A stretch of DNA of 64,000 bases from Acidimicrobiales bacterium. GTDB lineage: Bacteria > Actinomycetota > Acidimicrobiia > Acidimicrobiales > DATDAH01. Location: assembly GCA_016794585.1 (NCBI GenBank), contig JAEUJM010000009.1, forward strand, positions 124,001-188,000, given 5' to 3'. The notes beneath the pieces were generated by a model. That model ran no database searches. It was not told the origin of the DNA and saw only the letters and a program-made list of their open reading frames with translations. Of the stretch, positions 61,404 through 64,000 are shown one piece after another. Each line of letters begins with the position of its first letter. The stretch's first letter is position 1. A program made the position numbers and the translations under genes.

Positions 61404-61438
61404 CGGCTCGGCCCCGCCGCAGGGGCGGGGCCGAGCCG
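61404..61438 (-). terminator. Strong hairpin after the CsbD-like gene
   Basis: A perfect 15-bp stem CGGCTCGGCCCCGCC (61404-61418) with its complement at 61424-61438 around a 5-nt loop, 23 bases beyond the stop at 61462. No T tract. Confidence 0.75.
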
Positions 61439-61461
61439 GCAGGCGTTCCAGACGAGGCGGG

Positions 61462-61692
61462 CTACTCGGCGGCGCGCTGCTGGGCCTCCTGGGCCTCGGC
61501 CTCGGCGCGGGCCTTCTCCGCCTCCGCCTCGTGCTTGGCCACGTCGCGCTGGGCCTCGGCCTTGGACTGCTGAGCCTCGCCCTCGCGCTCGAGGTCCTCG
61601 TTGCCGATGACGGTGCCGGCGGCCTCCTTGGCCTTGCCCTTCACGTCCTCGACGACGCCCTTGATGCCTGACTCGGGTCCGGTGTCTCCCAT
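61462..61692 (-). CDS. CsbD-like stress protein
   Basis: A 76-aa charged protein. The N-terminus KGVVEDVKGKAKEAAGTVIG is the CsbD-type signature (GKAKE-A-G), followed by an Ala/Glu-rich helix. CsbD proteins are induced by general stress and their activity is unknown. ATG 61692 follows GAGGAG by 7 bases. The gene ends before a strong hairpin and seems to be alone in its unit. Confidence 0.85.
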   Translation of the reverse strand: MGDTGPESGIKGVVEDVKGKAKEAAGTVIGNEDLEREGEAQQSKAEAQRDVAKHEAEAEKARAEAEAQEAQQRAAE

Positions 61693-61873
61693 GGGAGGTC
61701 TCCTCGCTGTTCGGTGTTGTGTTCGGTGTTGGTTCGGGGTTGTGTCCGGTCTGGCCGGGGTCGGCCGTCCTGGCCGATGTCGTCGCCCTACCCGTCCTCG
61801 GAGGCCACGAGACGTGCCGCCCGCCACCTCCCGGCGCGTTCTGTGCTGCGCCCCACGAGGGAAGGAGCACGGG

Positions 61874-62197
61874 GTGACGACGGACGCAGCCATGCCGACC
61901 GACGAGCCCCTGACCGCGGCCGAGGACGACGTGACCCGAGACGGTGGCCAGTTCGGCGCCGCGGAAGACGCCCTCGTCCACTGCTTCACGTGCGGTCGGG
62001 ACTTCCCCGCGGCGGGGATCGACGCCTCCGCCTCCCGCCGCCTGGAGGGGGCGTCGGACCCCGCGGACATGCTCCTCGTGGTCGGGGTCACCTGCCCGCA
62101 CTGCGGGACCGGCGGGTCGCTGACCTTGGGCTACGGCCCGGAGTCCACCATCGAGGACGCCGAGGTCGTGCGGGCGCTGGACCGCGGCGGCGCCTGA
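61874..62197 (+). CDS. Small zinc-finger-like protein
   Basis: A 107-aa protein with two CxxC pairs, CFTCGRDF and CPHCGTGG, about 60 residues apart, likely joining in one zinc-ribbon. The first 35 residues are acidic and flexible. GTG 61874 follows AAGGAG. No family recognised; function unknown. Confidence 0.65.
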   Translation: MTTDAAMPTDEPLTAAEDDVTRDGGQFGAAEDALVHCFTCGRDFPAAGIDASASRRLEGASDPADMLLVVGVTCPHCGTGGSLTLGYGPESTIEDAEVVRALDRGGA

Positions 62198-62254
62198 GCC
62201 CGAACCGCCCCGGATCGCCCCGCGAACCGTGCCCGCGGCGCCGGGCGCGGTCGG

Positions 62255-64000
62255 TCAGGGCAGGCCGAGCGGCGGGAGGGTGACCGGGGGAACGGTGATG
62301 CCGGGAAGATCGGGCAGGCCGGGGATCGACGGGAGGGGGGGCACGCTCAGCGGCGGGGTCAGCGTCGGCGTGGGAGCGGGACCGGCCCCGCCGATGACTC
62401 CGCCGAGCCCGGGATCCGCCCCCGGGTCGTCGGTGCCGCCGCCGGCGCCGTCGACGCCGGTCGGTCCTCCGCCGGCGGCGGGGCCGAGCAGGGCGGCGAT
62501 CTGGTCCTGCACGCCGAGGACCGACGGGCCCAGGGCGGGCAGGTCGGCCAGCACGTCGGCGGCCGCGGCCCGGGCCTGGTGGACGGCGGCGCGGGTCGTG
62601 GGGCCGAGGAGTGCGAAGGGCTGCTCGAGGAGCGCGGCACGGAGGTCGTCGAGCCCCGTCGCGCCCGACGGGAGGTAGGTCACGAGGAGCCCCCACGCGC
62701 CCGCTGGTGCGAGCAGGGTGTGGGCGGGAGCGCTCACGCAGGCGCCGGCGGGCGTCGGGCCCGGCACCGTCGCGCCATCGAGGCTCGTGGCGGCGACGGT
62801 GGCGGTGAGGGTGCGGAGCGTGCCGAGCGCTGGTCCCGTGACCCGGGTGACGGCGTCATCGACGGCGAGGCCGAGCGCTCGCAGGGGCGTCGAGCCGTCC
62901 CGCACCAGGACCGCAGTGAGGACGGTGGCCTCCGAGGGGGCCGGGTCGGTGTCCCCAGCCGTGCCAGGCGCCGCGGTGAGGGCCACGCCGAAGCGATCGG
63001 CGCAGGCGGTGGTGACCACCCGGTGCACGGTGACGCCGCCGGGGAGGTCGAGGCCGGCTCCGCTCGCGATCGGGTCGTCGCTCGGTGGCCGAGCCGCTGC
63101 GGCCGCGGCCAGGGCGTCGCTGGGGGCGTCGACACCGGCGGTGGCGGGGGCCGAGCCCGGTCGGTCGGCGCGCAGGACCAGGAGGCCGACGAGGAGCACC
63201 ACGCCGGCGGCGAGGGTGGCCGCCCGTCGCGCCAGCCCGCCCGCGCGCCAGGTGGCCGCGGCGGCGGCGCTTCCCGAGCTCCCTTGGCGCCCGAGGTAGC
63301 CGGCGGCCGCCGCACCCAGCACGAGCGGGCCGATGACCGTGCGCAACGCCTTGTTGATGCCGAGCAGCTCGTCACGGAGGTGGCGGCACCGGGTGCAGCC
63401 GGCCAGGTGCCCCTCGGCCTTGGTCGCGTCCCGGGTCCCCAGGTTGCCGCGCACCAGGGCGCCGAGCCGGCCGACCGTGGAGGCGCACCCCGCCGGCGTG
63501 TCGCTGTGCAGGTGGGCCTGGAGGTAGGCCTCACGGAGTCCCTCGCGTGCCCGGTGGGCGAGGGCGGCCGTGGCGTGGGGGCTCAACCCCACGAGCGGGG
63601 CGACCTCGGCCGGCCGCTGCCCTTCGACCTCGGTGTGCCAGAGGACGAGCTGCCACCGCTCGGGGAGGGAGCGGTAGGCGTCGGCCATCAGGCGCTGATC
63701 GTCTCCGTCGTCGTCGAACACGACCCCGTCGAGCGCGCCGTCCTCGGCGGGGTCGACGGGGTCCTCCGTCGATCGGGCCCGTCGGTACGCACGGTGACGG
63801 ACCGTCGTGAGCAGGTACGGACGGAAGGCCTCGGATGGTCCGGCGCCGTTGCGCAGGGCGGCGAGGATGGCGGCGAAGGCGTCGGCCACCAGGTCGTCGG
63901 CCGCGGCGCCTCTCCCGCACAGCTGCCGGGCCAGGCGCTCCGCAGCGTCGCGATGACGTGCGTAGAGGACTGCGTACGCGTCGTCGTCGCCGTCGCGCGT
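62255..64000 (-). CDS. ECF sigma factor fused to a membrane-bound anti-sigma-like domain (5' end beyond window)
   Basis: At least 581 residues; the N-terminus lies past 64000. The visible part starts with region 2 (DAYAVLYARHRDAAERLARQ ... AFRPYLLTTVRHRAYRR). Region 4 follows (SLPERWQLVLWHTEVEGQRP, then GLSPHATAALAHRAREGLR). Next comes a zf-HC2 motif, HLAGCTRCRHL (H-x3-C-x2-C), as in ZAS anti-sigma factors, one transmembrane helix (TLAAGVVLLVGLLVL) and a roughly 300-residue extracytoplasmic part ending in a Pro-rich tail. Sigma and anti-sigma modules thus share one chain, which implies that activation needs proteolysis or a conformational signal across the membrane. The reading frame is open to the window edge. 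Confidence 0.85.
   Translation of the reverse strand, partial: TRDGDDDAYAVLYARHRDAAERLARQLCGRGAAADDLVADAFAAILAALRNGAGPSEAFRPYLLTTVRHRAYRRARSTEDPVDPAEDGALDGVVFDDDGDDQRLMADAYRSLPERWQLVLWHTEVEGQRPAEVAPLVGLSPHATAALAHRAREGLREAYLQAHLHSDTPAGCASTVGRLGALVRGNLGTRDATKAEGHLAGCTRCRHLRDELLGINKALRTVIGPLVLGAAAAGYLGRQGSSGSAAAAATWRAGGLARRAATLAAGVVLLVGLLVLRADRPGSAPATAGVDAPSDALAAAAAARPPSDDPIASGAGLDLPGGVTVHRVVTTACADRFGVALTAAPGTAGDTDPAPSEATVLTAVLVRDGSTPLRALGLAVDDAVTRVTGPALGTLRTLTATVAATSLDGATVPGPTPAGACVSAPAHTLLAPAGAWGLLVTYLPSGATGLDDLRAALLEQPFALLGPTTRAAVHQARAAAADVLADLPALGPSVLGVQDQIAALLGPAAGGGPTGVDGAGGGTDDPGADPGLGGVIGGAGPAPTPTLTPPLSVPPLPSIPGLPDLPGITVPPVTLPPLGLP

Overview
The window is about 64 kb of very GC-rich DNA (about 70% by eye). 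It has frequent GTG starts, many 4-base (ATGA/GTGA) overlaps between genes, probable leaderless promoters with -10 boxes of the TAGNNT type, GAAC-N4-GTTC SOS boxes, a DUF222-HNH endonuclease, menaquinone biosynthesis (MenB) and a Streptomyces-like PHO box. Together these point to a chromosomal segment of an actinobacterium (Actinomycetota). The many Thr/Pro-rich secreted proteins and the mix of families would suit an Acidimicrobiia-type lineage, but that placement is inference. I saw no rRNA, tRNA, CRISPR array, transposase or phage module.

Layout. 1-6.5 kb: a small two-helix membrane protein, a patatin-like lipase, a membrane sulfatase-fold enzyme, a SnoaL-like protein and an ABC-F ATPase. 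6.6-11.1 kb: two exported proteins, the second (899 aa) behind a PHO-box-like direct repeat. 11.2-17.1 kb: menB carrying a triplicated 30-bp insertion, a 44-bp inverted repeat, a giant RCC1-propeller surface protein and a DUF2786-like protein. 17.2-21.6 kb: an O-acyltransferase/SGNH protein and a YceI-cytochrome c-copper monooxygenase fusion. 21.6-25.8 kb: a coupled GH13/GH63 pair. 25.9-33.9 kb: a small conserved protein, a TetR regulator, then a leftward block of exported proteins and a two-component system (PAS/GAF histidine kinase and OmpR-type regulator). 34.0-36.4 kb: a tight rightward operon for an R2-like diiron protein, an SCP2-like protein, a CxxC mini-protein and a ferredoxin/zinc-ribbon protein, then a 56-aa Cys-rich protein whose start codon lies inside a CsoR-like operator.

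36.5-47.6 kb: a secreted triple-repeat protein, a DUF445/Abi-alpha/serine-hydrolase operon, a GH38 alpha-mannosidase, a GAF histidine kinase and a PcfJ-like gene with a predicted SOS box in its promoter. 47.7-54.0 kb: truncated haemoglobin, a PlsC-like acyltransferase without a canonical start, a frameshifted DUF6544-like gene, a DUF222-HNH gene with an SOS box, and a PNPOx/TetR divergent pair with twin operators. 54.1-61.2 kb: alpha/beta hydrolase, an HMG-CoA-lyase-like/acetoacetyl-CoA synthetase pair, and a ferredoxin-P450-sugar dehydrogenase overlap group. 61.4-64 kb: a CsbD-like protein, a zinc-finger protein and an ECF sigma factor fused to a membrane anti-sigma-like domain, cut by the window end.

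Common threads. Three otherwise unrelated secreted proteins (ending near 8.3, 27.4 and 36.5 kb) end in the same domain of about 140 residues, which suggests a shared surface or secretion module. Metabolic genes indicate aerobic catabolism (P450, PQQ-type dehydrogenase, leucine/ketone-body enzymes, copper monooxygenase) and glucan/mannan turnover. Two neighbouring coding anomalies (48.16 and 49.01 kb) both look like a single missing base in a G/C homopolymer, so sequencing error should be excluded before calling them pseudogenes.
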